IMG/VR virus record: IMGVR_UViG_3300000101_000228
Coordinates: 1-21,271 of that record
Strand: one strand, 5' to 3'
Source: a virus
Length of the DNA: 21,271 bases
Shown in pieces: positions 15,001 to 21,271 of the stretch. Both the position numbers and the translations under genes were made by a program. The notes below the pieces were generated by a model that ran no database searches, was not told where the DNA came from, and saw only the letters and a program-made list of their open reading frames with translations. The first letter of the stretch is position 1. Each line of letters opens with the position of its first letter.

Positions 15001-17634
15001 TGCTCGGCTTACTCCTGGAGCGGCTATAGCGGGGACCTACCTGGTAGCATTGAAGACGATGTAGAGTACTGGGCTAGTGACGATAGCGTTTCAGCGGAAG
15101 CTTTTATGCTTGAGAAATTTCCAGGTACGAACAACAACATCCATAGTTGGATCATTGCCAATTTAATGACAAACTCAGGTTATCTTACGTTGCCGAATGG
15201 GGATGACCAATACGACAATAATCCCACCACTAACACGAACGGTTACGGCATAGGTGGTTTTGGTATACCTAGTAAAGGTATGTGGAATGACGGGTATTGG
15301 GGATATATGGACATAAGCTACAATGGGTATAATAATACAAACTACTTAAATTGGTCCATGGTGGGTCCAGGCATGGGCCCGGTTAGTGAAGTCATGAACG
15401 TTTGGTTTTCACCACAGGCAAACCCTTTCATAAAAGTACGCACTATAGACACGGATCCTGGGCGAGAGAGTGAAGCCAACTTCATGGAGAAGCTTAGAAT
15501 CAATGGTACTAAATTTAGGTTTTCAAAAGACCCGGACCGCACTGTTTACACCGTAAACCCTTGGCTACCGTTATTCGACTCAACGAATCTTGGAGGTTAT
15601 GAGGGGCTTTACAATGAGGCGTATGTTATGACGAAGCAACCAGAGAACGAGGATGGTCGTGTTTACAGCGGAGGAGCTTTTAACGCATTTACTATAGGTG
15701 ACACGACGGTCAACGGCAACGTCATCGATGACTTTTACTTACAAGGGCACTACGGGATAAGGAATCACTACACATCTAATGACGAGGGTCAATGGGATAC
15801 GTTCACAAACGCAAGACAGAAGTGGACTATAAAAGTAAGTCCAGAATTTGGGTCTGGACCTCACGGTTACACTCCTATCACCGGAACGCAGGCACCATAT
15901 GGAGCTCCAGGGCTACAACCTGTTAGAGCTCTACATCACGATGGGACAGACAGTGATATTATACAGATACTAACACCTATTCTTACAGACGAAAGTGGTA
16001 GCGATATAAGCGGAGGGTTTGTTCGCAACCCAGCAGTTTGGGAAACAAAGCCTAAAGAAGCTGCAGATGTAGATATATACTACCAAGCTAGTGATATTAT
16101 TCCTTTACGTGTAAGTGACACTACTAGTCAAGAGTTTGCTCCTAACGGAACTACTTTTGTAATAGGTAGCAATACATTTACTATAAACAGCTGGGATAAA
16201 CAAACAGCTACTTTAGGGTCAAATTTATCAACCTCACCCACCGGTTTAGATGTGGTTTTCACGACACCTAACGGTAGGAAAACAACAGTTAGTATAACTG
16301 GCACAAGTGGTCAATCAACTATAAGTGTACCAGAAAATGTTAGCTTCTCTAAGCATGAGCTGACATGGGGGAATTGTTGGAGTTTTGGTAACGGTGTAGA
16401 GTCAGATAGGATACGCGACGACTTCAACGCACAGCAGGTCGACAATGGGGTTAAAGCATCAACAGTTATAGCTGGGCAGCTTAAAGAAGAAAGAAGAGGT
16501 AGTGGGGTTATTTGGTCTGGTATATATAACTCAACTTCAGGTGTTAATGACACGAATCAGTTCATAGCTGGGGAGAGCATAACTAAAGACCTAAACCCTT
16601 CGTATGGAAGCATACAAAGGCTTTTAACTAGAGATAATACTTTGGTGATGTTTTGTGAAGACAAAGTCCTAAGAGCCGTTACAAATAAAGATGCTTTATA
16701 TAGCGCAACAGGTCAGCAACAGATAATCGCTAGCAACGCTGTTGTAGGGGACGACACCCCATATGTAGGTGATTGGGGTATATCAAAAAACCCTGAGTCT
16801 TTAGCGGTCTCTGCTCACGGGGCGTATTTCACAGATATAAACAGAGGCTTTGTGTTGGCATTATTGGGGAATGGTATATCCGCAATATCAGCTATAGGCA
16901 TGGATAATCACTTCTCTAATCTAAAAGATCTAAGCGCCAATAGCTATATAGTAGGTACCTTCGATGATAGAAAAAAGGAGTACAACCTCACAACTATTAA
17001 AAACTCTTCTGAGACCGTTTCTTTTAGCGAAAAAGGTAGGGGTTGGGTAAGTTTTAAAAGCTTTATCCCACAGGCGGGTATTAGTTTGAATAACGAATAT
17101 TACACTTTCAAAGACGGAGACTTATGGAAACATCACGTTGATAAAAACGAAGATGGAACTGTTGTTAATAGAAATAGCTTTTATGGTTATCCCTATGAGT
17201 CTAGCGTAACAACTGTATTCGCTGACACAGGTGGGGGAGTCAAAAGCTTTAACACTATAAAATATGAAGGCTCTAAAGGGCGCATAACAGCTTTTGTTGA
17301 TTCAAACGCAAGTATATTAACTGGAGACTATAGCGTAAACCTAGGGTTAGACACAAATGAAACCACGTACGATGGTGAGTACTTTAATTTAAGTGCTCAA
17401 AATGGATGGTACATGGAGAGCATGAAAACAGATCTACAAGAGTCAGGGGAATCAGAATTTAAAGACAAAGAAGGCAAATGGTTTAGTACACTTACAGGCA
17501 AGACATCTTCTACGGTAGACACATCTGAATTCCTAACGCAAGGACTCGGTTTGGCTAGCGCGACGCATAGTGGTACAGCGCCTGAAACCGTTACGGTATC
17601 CGTGAAGAATAGCTCGGGAGCACCATGGGATTAA
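12037..17634 (+). CDS. Giant tail hub/stabilisation protein, propeller type
   Basis: At 1865 residues this is the largest gene here, over a quarter of the window. The N-terminus has KMNKDVDERTLPPGEYRDAL (12-31) then NVQVATSDTGDSGALQNIMG, a signature shared by tail tubular/stabilisation proteins (T7 gp12 or P22 gp10-like role). Beta-propeller-type repeats follow, and RYKYQDGEYSTFAPWSEIAF (431-450) resembles the fibronectin-like part of the same family. The centre (about 950-1330) is rich in Trp, Tyr, Gly and Asn (for example KGMWNDGYWGYMDISYNGYN). Residues about 1490-1660 return to propeller style: AYFTDINRGFVLALLGNGIS and GTFDDRKKEYNLTTI. It would close the tail and carry fibres. The start ATG follows the previous stop by 2 bases. 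The function is well supported as a class; the central part is unassigned. Confidence 0.78.
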   Translation: MPEMKRSFVKAKMNKDVDERTLPPGEYRDALNVQVATSDTGDSGALQNIMGNAKVTNVVQGGSYVSASGDTCVGMVKNTSTDKIYYFISSLNLEGSVSKDYILEYDTINGELRYVFVDIWRVAITPGVINDVAAISVTGNKAIRKGMKLGSDTSITVTHASPTSITLSSGITTTTDQEIFFVSERVLEFPTTGLVTGINILDDTLFWTDNATEPKRVNVTKSFKGTGGQTSYPDFRPGSSIYRQVFNGDTPDFHTRFVKDNSDVPGGLEVLIDEGNGSESNFQVEYVKRSDITVIRKAPTQALNVEMSTTIIPRQGDTEGIISGAVIWNGSHPVGETITGLEFNNPMSFLEDDIVLFSVIGGGAGSNGKYDVMARVISSNVENPDSDPQSTGFKFLVLSISAELDSSFNDWRVDLDEGQAVLEDKFVRFSYRYKYQDGEYSTFAPWSEIAFLPGEYNYFAQEGYNKGMSNSLHNIKLKNYVPADIPLGVAEIDLLYKETNNPTVYTVKTVEPTDTTYVLETDLVHAVVPSNQLIRPWDNVPRQALAQEVSANRIIYGNYLQNYTVEKDPEIRSRINSVPVDLLENGVSSIKSLREYQIGVVFSDEYGRETPVLTNEKAAVKVPMLSSSRSNSLSVNIDSSTPVPTWATHYSFYIKEPTTEYYTLAMDRWYLAADGNIWLSFPSSERNKIDDETFLYLKKAHGTDIAVTSGQKYKILSIKNEAPDYIKTKYVYLQAVTNTPGSNANVGSSSGGYPLVGQKKISVDTSLLTHLNPSKSIRVRFKNTADLESDSGESQFYTVDKVSPEGEKTIFHIHGELTTDVAWSTSEGDNFGTWEGRIDTLQMEIHEGEPKNLPEFDGRFFVKVLQSLEVTDLITSFSNDNTSFKVSDQWEVSYANNSAYKIPEANEALSENNLAVLKTAAHFESNAYDGVHPTEHSSHFHAQSGQSAYGWDATATGLSITGDPIEKLNGGGGAVFWESMRGKFFIDRCSAYSWSGYSGDLPGSIEDDVEYWASDDSVSAEAFMLEKFPGTNNNIHSWIIANLMTNSGYLTLPNGDDQYDNNPTTNTNGYGIGGFGIPSKGMWNDGYWGYMDISYNGYNNTNYLNWSMVGPGMGPVSEVMNVWFSPQANPFIKVRTIDTDPGRESEANFMEKLRINGTKFRFSKDPDRTVYTVNPWLPLFDSTNLGGYEGLYNEAYVMTKQPENEDGRVYSGGAFNAFTIGDTTVNGNVIDDFYLQGHYGIRNHYTSNDEGQWDTFTNARQKWTIKVSPEFGSGPHGYTPITGTQAPYGAPGLQPVRALHHDGTDSDIIQILTPILTDESGSDISGGFVRNPAVWETKPKEAADVDIYYQASDIIPLRVSDTTSQEFAPNGTTFVIGSNTFTINSWDKQTATLGSNLSTSPTGLDVVFTTPNGRKTTVSITGTSGQSTISVPENVSFSKHELTWGNCWSFGNGVESDRIRDDFNAQQVDNGVKASTVIAGQLKEERRGSGVIWSGIYNSTSGVNDTNQFIAGESITKDLNPSYGSIQRLLTRDNTLVMFCEDKVLRAVTNKDALYSATGQQQIIASNAVVGDDTPYVGDWGISKNPESLAVSAHGAYFTDINRGFVLALLGNGISAISAIGMDNHFSNLKDLSANSYIVGTFDDRKKEYNLTTIKNSSETVSFSEKGRGWVSFKSFIPQAGISLNNEYYTFKDGDLWKHHVDKNEDGTVVNRNSFYGYPYESSVTTVFADTGGGVKSFNTIKYEGSKGRITAFVDSNASILTGDYSVNLGLDTNETTYDGEYFNLSAQNGWYMESMKTDLQESGESEFKDKEGKWFSTLTGKTSSTVDTSEFLTQGLGLASATHSGTAPETVTVSVKNSSGAPWD

Positions 17635-17652
17635 TGAACAAAACAAATAGAC

Positions 17653-19491
17653 ATGCCTAATTGGACTACAACACCAGGTGTAACAGTTGTTAATGGAGGC
17701 GAATCAGCAACTATTACTTCAGACATAGTTATATCTCCAGCTGCGGGGTACAGTATAGTGCCTGAGAACTTCATTATAGGAGGAGCCACGGAAGAAAGCG
17801 TCAACACGTGGAGTGGGGGTAACGTGGGTAATATTGTAAAAAAAGTTGAATTTATTCAAAGCAATGATGACGTCTTGGCTAGGGTGCACTGCGAAGAGGC
17901 TCACTTTTCTGCAGACTCTGATATCTTTGTGGATATAGACGAGAGTCAGATCGACCCAGTGGTAAACTCAGTATACGGTGCTTGTATTGACGTAGAGTAT
18001 CCTTTCCCGGTAAACGCTACCGCGACTGTAGTAGGTTCAACGGGCACCACTGTAACACAGAACCAAGTAGGTGACGCCACGACCCCAGCCAACTGGACCG
18101 TTACTAGGTATGAGAACGAAATGTTAAGCACGCTTTTGTTTACTGCTACTATAACGCCTGCTAGTGGCTATCACCTGTCTGGGGCGCCTTCTGTGGAGCT
18201 TGCAAACAACGCTAGTTTACCAAACAACTTTAACGTAAGCCAAGCGATCAACGGTAGCAGCGGAGTGGTTACAGTAACTTATACGGAGACAGCGTCCTCA
18301 CAGTCATTAACACCTTGCGAGTTTGGGAATAAAGTATACATAAACTACACAGTATTGGCAGATAGCGTTACATCTACAGGTACGGTGCATGGGGTTAACG
18401 TGAATAGCGGGTTAGGTCGTGGTGGTGGTGGAGTTGAAATAAAAGTAAACGGTGACAGTTCTGCACAGTACAATATAGCTGTAAAAAACACCACTAGCAA
18501 TGAATACTACAATTGGGATGGAACTTGGGTCTCAGGTTCTACAAGTAAAACGGATACTATAAGTAACGGAGGGATAAACACTCATGTAGTAGTTATACCT
18601 AGTGCAACTAGCAACGTTGATCACGATATAACGTTATCTAGCGTAAGTGGTTCTACTTTAGGGTCAAGCGTACCTGTCAATGCTGGGGATTTGCAAATAA
18701 AACAATATGGTGCCACAACCATGGCGGTGTCTCTTTTAACAAACGATACCACACAATATGGTGCGCTACCAAGCGCTATAAGTGTCACTAGACCGACTAG
18801 GTATACTGGAGATAGGTACTATAGCCCTAAAACTACATTTGGGGTTGTTAAAGGTAAAACAAGCGGCTCTTCAACTAGGGTTATATTATCAAGCTTAGAT
18901 AAAAAAGTTGAGTCTGGGATGCTTGTACTAGGAGACAACATACCTCATAACACTACGGTGAAAAGCGTTGAGCGCAGCACTATGGTGTTAAGCGCGGCGG
19001 TAAATATATCTACAACTCAGGTGCTAAAGTGCTATAGTAACACAGCGGATATCATACCAATATCTTTCCAAGTGCAGCCAAACGGCAACACCTTGAGCGT
19101 TAACAGCGCTATTAAACCTAGCAGTATATTGTGGGGAGCTGACAATGTAAAGACAAAGGTATCAGGCAATCATATCGCTAGTAGTACTATTCTTCTTGCC
19201 GACAACTCTGGTATCGTAGATTCCATGTCTGTTACTGGGGCTGGTATATCAGCAAACACAACCGTAAGTAGTGTGGACTATAGCGGGCTTGTGACTCTTA
19301 GCCAAGCCCACACGGGACCTACTGACGGTAGTGATATTTACTTCAAATCCCTCAACCCTCAAGTCGAAGTAGCTTATCTTAATGTAGAGGAGGCTGCGGG
19401 TAATATCACTATAAAAGGGTATTTACTAGCACCCATGCTTCACGGCGTAAAAGTACAGCTTTACTTAGATGATATAATAAACGTAACATAA
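17653..19491 (+). CDS. Beta-rich tail fibre/appendage-like protein
   Basis: A 612-residue Ser/Thr/Val/Asn-rich protein with few charged helices, as in tail fibres and adhesins. N-terminal Ig-like units show DIVISPAAGYSIVPENFIIG (about 24-43) and a related TATITPASGYHLSGAPSVE (about 166-184). Two copies of a 57-residue module (residues 406-462 and 510-566) share the pattern ILxx...V.sM.V.G..I..NTTV.SV....x.LS.A. The C-terminus has VEVAYLNVEEAAGNITIKGY and VQLYLDDIINVT. It has no signal peptide. It lies after the hub and before a small companion gene, so it is probably attached to the hub as a fibre or baseplate-like appendage that may contact the host surface. The receptor is unknown. Confidence 0.65.
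   Translation: MPNWTTTPGVTVVNGGESATITSDIVISPAAGYSIVPENFIIGGATEESVNTWSGGNVGNIVKKVEFIQSNDDVLARVHCEEAHFSADSDIFVDIDESQIDPVVNSVYGACIDVEYPFPVNATATVVGSTGTTVTQNQVGDATTPANWTVTRYENEMLSTLLFTATITPASGYHLSGAPSVELANNASLPNNFNVSQAINGSSGVVTVTYTETASSQSLTPCEFGNKVYINYTVLADSVTSTGTVHGVNVNSGLGRGGGGVEIKVNGDSSAQYNIAVKNTTSNEYYNWDGTWVSGSTSKTDTISNGGINTHVVVIPSATSNVDHDITLSSVSGSTLGSSVPVNAGDLQIKQYGATTMAVSLLTNDTTQYGALPSAISVTRPTRYTGDRYYSPKTTFGVVKGKTSGSSTRVILSSLDKKVESGMLVLGDNIPHNTTVKSVERSTMVLSAAVNISTTQVLKCYSNTADIIPISFQVQPNGNTLSVNSAIKPSSILWGADNVKTKVSGNHIASSTILLADNSGIVDSMSVTGAGISANTTVSSVDYSGLVTLSQAHTGPTDGSDIYFKSLNPQVEVAYLNVEEAAGNITIKGYLLAPMLHGVKVQLYLDDIINVT
18868..19038 (+). repeat. Fibre module, copy 1
   Basis: Codes residues 406-462, with ESGMLVLGDNIPHNTTVKSV followed by ERSTMVLSAAVN. 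It aligns over its whole 57-residue length with the copy at 19180-19350. The DNA copies have diverged, so this is an old protein-level duplication and not a recent tandem repeat. Confidence 0.7.
19180..19350 (+). repeat. Fibre module, copy 2
   Basis: Codes residues 510-566, with VDSMSVTGAGISANTTVSSV followed by DYSGLVTLSQAH. It matches the copy at 18868-19038 in order and spacing of the G, NTTV, SV and LS positions. The two are separated by 47 residues that are not part of the module. Confidence 0.7.
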
Positions 19492-19492
19492 C

Positions 19493-19858
19493 ATGGCATC
19501 AATAACACTAACGTTCTCAGCCCCATTAAATGTATCTTGCCAAGTAGGTGACATTGCATATGCTGTAGATACTAGTTCCAGCGGCAGCTTCACGACCAAT
19601 GGCAGCAACAGCATGCTAGAGATAGGGGAGATAAGAGAGATAAGTAACGCATCGTCAACCTCTCCAACCGTAATATGTGCAACAAGCCTCGACACCGCCA
19701 CTAACGTAAACAATAAGTTTATATTATTTAGTAAAGGAGCAGCGGTGAATTTAAGTTCTATATTAGGTTATTATGCAGAAACTAAATTTGTTTGTGACGA
19801 TCTAGAGAAGGCAGAATTATTCAGTATAGGTACCGACGTTTTTGAAAGTAGTAAATAG
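19493..19858 (+). CDS. Small conserved virion protein candidate
   Basis: A 121-residue beta-rich protein, starting one base after the fibre-like gene's stop. The first half is Ser/Thr-rich (VDTSSSGSFTTNGSNSMLEI). The second half has NLSSILGYYAETKFVCDDLE and EKAELFSIGTDVFESSK, a C-terminal signature (S.LGYYAE.KF....EKAELF.(I/V)G...FESSK) I recall from proteins in the tail region of marine Bacteroidetes-type phages. No membrane segment or enzyme motif is visible. It could be a fibre tip, collar subunit or decoration protein. The family resemblance is recalled and the function unknown. Confidence 0.7.
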   Translation: MASITLTFSAPLNVSCQVGDIAYAVDTSSSGSFTTNGSNSMLEIGEIREISNASSTSPTVICATSLDTATNVNNKFILFSKGAAVNLSSILGYYAETKFVCDDLEKAELFSIGTDVFESSK

Positions 19859-19902
19859 GCGCTAAAAAGTGTAACTATATTAGTATAATTGAATTAAATA
19901 TT
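19859..19902 (+). promoter_or_regulatory. A/T-rich leader with possible -10 box
   Basis: This 44-base gap holds TATAAT at 19884-19889 and the start context ATTATGG. No -35 box is recognisable at the expected distance, and no Bacteroidetes TAnnTTTG box is present. It could be a weak promoter for the cupin and internal virion genes or only an A/T-rich leader for translation without Shine-Dalgarno pairing. Confidence 0.25.
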
Positions 19903-20400
19903 ATGGCTAATAACGTACTACAAGAAAAGTCCAGCGCCGAGGTAGCGTTAGACTTCAGGTCTTCAGTCACTAAATTAGAGCAGAACTTAAGAAACATAGC
20001 CAACGGAGATACTATAGTAGCTGGCACAGATAGTAAACCTATAGTAACGGATAGCAAACTGGTTCCTATTAAGCACTTCTTTATGGACGGCGTATACGTA
20101 AGGGAGATGACCATGTACAAAGACACCGTTGTTGTCGGTGCTATACACAAACATTTACACATGTGCTTCTTGCTTACAGGTAAGATAACAGTTATGAATG
20201 AAGAAGAGACTATAGACCACGTGGCTCCGTGCTTTATTGTGTCCACGCCAGGGATTAAAAGGGTGTTATACGCACATGAAGATTCAGTATGGTATAATAC
20301 ACATAAAAACCCTGAGAACACTAAGGATGTAGATAAACTAGAGCAAGACATCGTGGCGATAAGTTATAAAGAATATGAAGAGTATATTAAACACAAGTAA
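19903..20400 (+). CDS. Cupin-fold protein in the virion cassette
   Basis: A 165-residue protein. Cupin motif 1 is seen as GAIHKHLHMCFLLTGKITV (79-97): His82, His84 and His86 are placed to bind metal and Gly93 closes the motif, but the usual Glu is Leu or Phe. Motif 2 is PCFIVSTPGIKRVLYAHEDS (109-128) with the P-G pair and His125, and His134 lies in YNTHKNP. Residues 1-50 are a helical N-terminal extension with an Asp/Thr-rich loop, and the C-terminus is a charged helix (ISYKEYEEYIKHK). Cupins range from sugar-modifying enzymes to simple binding domains. With only part of the metal site kept, catalysis is uncertain. It lies between a tail gene and an internal virion gene, 3 bases before the latter, so a virion or assembly role is likely. 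Confidence 0.7.
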   Translation: MANNVLQEKSSAEVALDFRSSVTKLEQNLRNIANGDTIVAGTDSKPIVTDSKLVPIKHFFMDGVYVREMTMYKDTVVVGAIHKHLHMCFLLTGKITVMNEEETIDHVAPCFIVSTPGIKRVLYAHEDSVWYNTHKNPENTKDVDKLEQDIVAISYKEYEEYIKHK

Positions 20401-20403
20401 ACT

Positions 20404-21030
20404 ATGAGTTTTGTAGTAGCCGCATCAGCTGTTGTATCCGCCGGGATGGGGGTGTATAAAGCTGTACAGGGTAAAAAAGCTGCTAATGCAGCGAAAATTG
20501 AAGCAGATAAAGCTAGGATAGAGATGGAGAAGCATAAGGAGGCTTTTGCAGCTTTAGATACTAGTAACCCATACTCAAATGTTATGGAGGATTTAACGGT
20601 GAATACACAAGCAGCAGAATTTGGAAAACAAGAAAGCATGCAAAACCAAGCTAATATCATGCAGAAGATGCGTGGAGCTGCTGGTGGTTCTGGTATCGCC
20701 GCTCTAGCCCAGACTCTAGCTAATAGAGGATCTTTGGATGCTCAGCAGCGATCAGCTAGTATTGGAGCACAAGAAGCCGCTAATCAGAAAGCAAAAGCTA
20801 CAGACGCTGCTAGGGTTCAAGAGGGCGACGTTATGAGTAGAAACATGGAGTTTGATAAAACCCAAGGGCTTATGGCTCTTTCTGCTGGAGATGTATCCGC
20901 CGCTAACGCTTTACAGCAGCAAGGTATGCAGTCTATGATGGATGGGGTCGAACAAGCTGGCACTGGGATTATGGAGGCAGGAACTAGTATTCACGACGAG
21001 CTCAACAAGCCCCTAAAAAAGACGAAATAA
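20404..21030 (+). CDS. Internal virion protein candidate
   Basis: A 208-residue Ala/Gln/Met-rich protein. The N-terminus is hydrophobic and small-residue-rich (VVAASAVVSAGMGVYKAVQG), like a membrane-inserting segment, then a charged helix (KAANAAKIEADKARIEMEKH). The middle has NPYSNVMEDLTVNTQAAEFG and QANIMQKMRGAAGGSGIAAL, a glycine-rich hinge I recall from ejected virion proteins of marine podoviruses, then Ala-rich helices. It has the character of T7 gp14-type proteins, which leave the particle with the DNA and help form the ejection channel. It begins 3 bases after the cupin gene and shares one base with the next start (TAATG). The family is suggested by composition, motif memory and position; the role is inferred. 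Confidence 0.68.
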   Translation: MSFVVAASAVVSAGMGVYKAVQGKKAANAAKIEADKARIEMEKHKEAFAALDTSNPYSNVMEDLTVNTQAAEFGKQESMQNQANIMQKMRGAAGGSGIAALAQTLANRGSLDAQQRSASIGAQEAANQKAKATDAARVQEGDVMSRNMEFDKTQGLMALSAGDVSAANALQQQGMQSMMDGVEQAGTGIMEAGTSIHDELNKPLKKTK

Positions 21031-21271
21031 TGGCAGTAAACTATGGGTTAGATAGCAGTACACTAAGCGCGGTCCGTGAGGCTGGGTTAGGAGGGGAAGC
21101 TGCAGAGCGCTTGCAAAAAGCTACGGTAGCAGACACTATAAGTGACGCGGCTACAGGTGTAAGAGATCAAGTAATAGAAAGACGAGAGGACGCTGAAGCT
21201 AGAGAAGAAGCTTGGGATGTGGGGTTCGATGAAATGGGCGATCGTGGGTCGTGGGCTTCAGGTGAACTATT
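21030..21271 (+). CDS. Virion protein candidate, 3' end outside window
   Basis: The ATG at 21030 overlaps the previous stop by one base, and the frame stays open to the window end, giving the first 80 residues. The visible part is MAVNYGLDSSTLSAVREAGL, then helical and charged (QVIERREDAEAREEAWDVGF). It follows the internal virion protein candidate, and its Ala/Glu-rich helical start fits another member of the ejected virion set. Too little is seen to assign a family. Confidence 0.6.
   Translation, partial: MAVNYGLDSSTLSAVREAGLGGEAAERLQKATVADTISDAATGVRDQVIERREDAEAREEAWDVGFDEMGDRGSWASGEL

Noticed and set aside
19875-20351. Long minus-strand open frame opposite the cupin gene
   Set aside because: It is fully inside a gene with good protein motifs on the + strand, has no homologous-looking features, and all other genes run on +.
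1-21271. Defence, CRISPR, integrase, insertion-sequence or tRNA genes
   Set aside because: All frames and gaps were read; none show the needed motifs, repeats or cloverleaf structure, and no gap exceeds about 70 bases.

Overview
The window is one dense stretch of tailed-phage DNA. Every supported gene is on the + strand, with very short gaps or overlaps, and no bacterial housekeeping gene, tRNA, rRNA, CRISPR array or insertion sequence is visible. It holds the packaging, head and short-tail part of a podovirus-type genome: TerL, portal, scaffold candidate, major capsid protein, connector-type proteins, a very large propeller-type tail hub, fibre-like proteins and internal virion proteins. There is no tape measure, sheath or tail-tube gene in 21 kb, which fits a short tail. 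The proteins look most like those of uncultured marine phages and phages of Flavobacteriia, judged from memory of the families and not from a search. Start sites mostly lack Shine-Dalgarno sequences and have A/T-rich leaders, which also fits a Bacteroidetes host. The host assignment is an inference.

Layout. Positions 1-888: the 3' end of a gene with an HEAQH zinc-peptidase motif, overlapped by a holin of the gene-transfer-agent/3TM type. Positions 903-2199: four small genes in a tight row (two conserved unknowns, a protein with two GroES-like units, and a small-terminase candidate). Positions 2199-9463: TerL, portal, acidic scaffold candidate and major capsid protein. A strong hairpin terminator follows the capsid gene at 9483-9516, and a second hairpin without a clean U-tract follows the next gene at 10384-10411. 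Positions 9534-12034: an unknown structural candidate and two connector/ring-type proteins. Positions 12037-17634: a 1865-residue tail hub/stabilisation protein. Positions 17653-19858: a beta-rich fibre-like protein with an internal 57-residue duplication, and a small conserved companion. Positions 19903-21271: a cupin-fold protein, an alanine/glutamine-rich internal virion protein, and the start of another virion gene cut by the window end.

How it works together. TerS (candidate) and TerL package DNA through the portal into a shell built by the capsid protein on the scaffold. The connector proteins and the hub close the head and form the short tail, and the fibre-like proteins probably contact the host. 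The internal virion proteins are probably ejected with the DNA. The holin, perhaps with the peptidase, belongs to lysis. The terminator after the capsid gene, and the different codon use of that gene, fit high capsid output relative to its neighbours.

I found no clear new defence or editing system. The least explained items are the double GroES-like protein, the HEAQH protein next to the holin, the virion-cassette cupin, the two unknown genes upstream of TerL, the recurring ATTATGG start context, and the central insertion of the giant hub protein.
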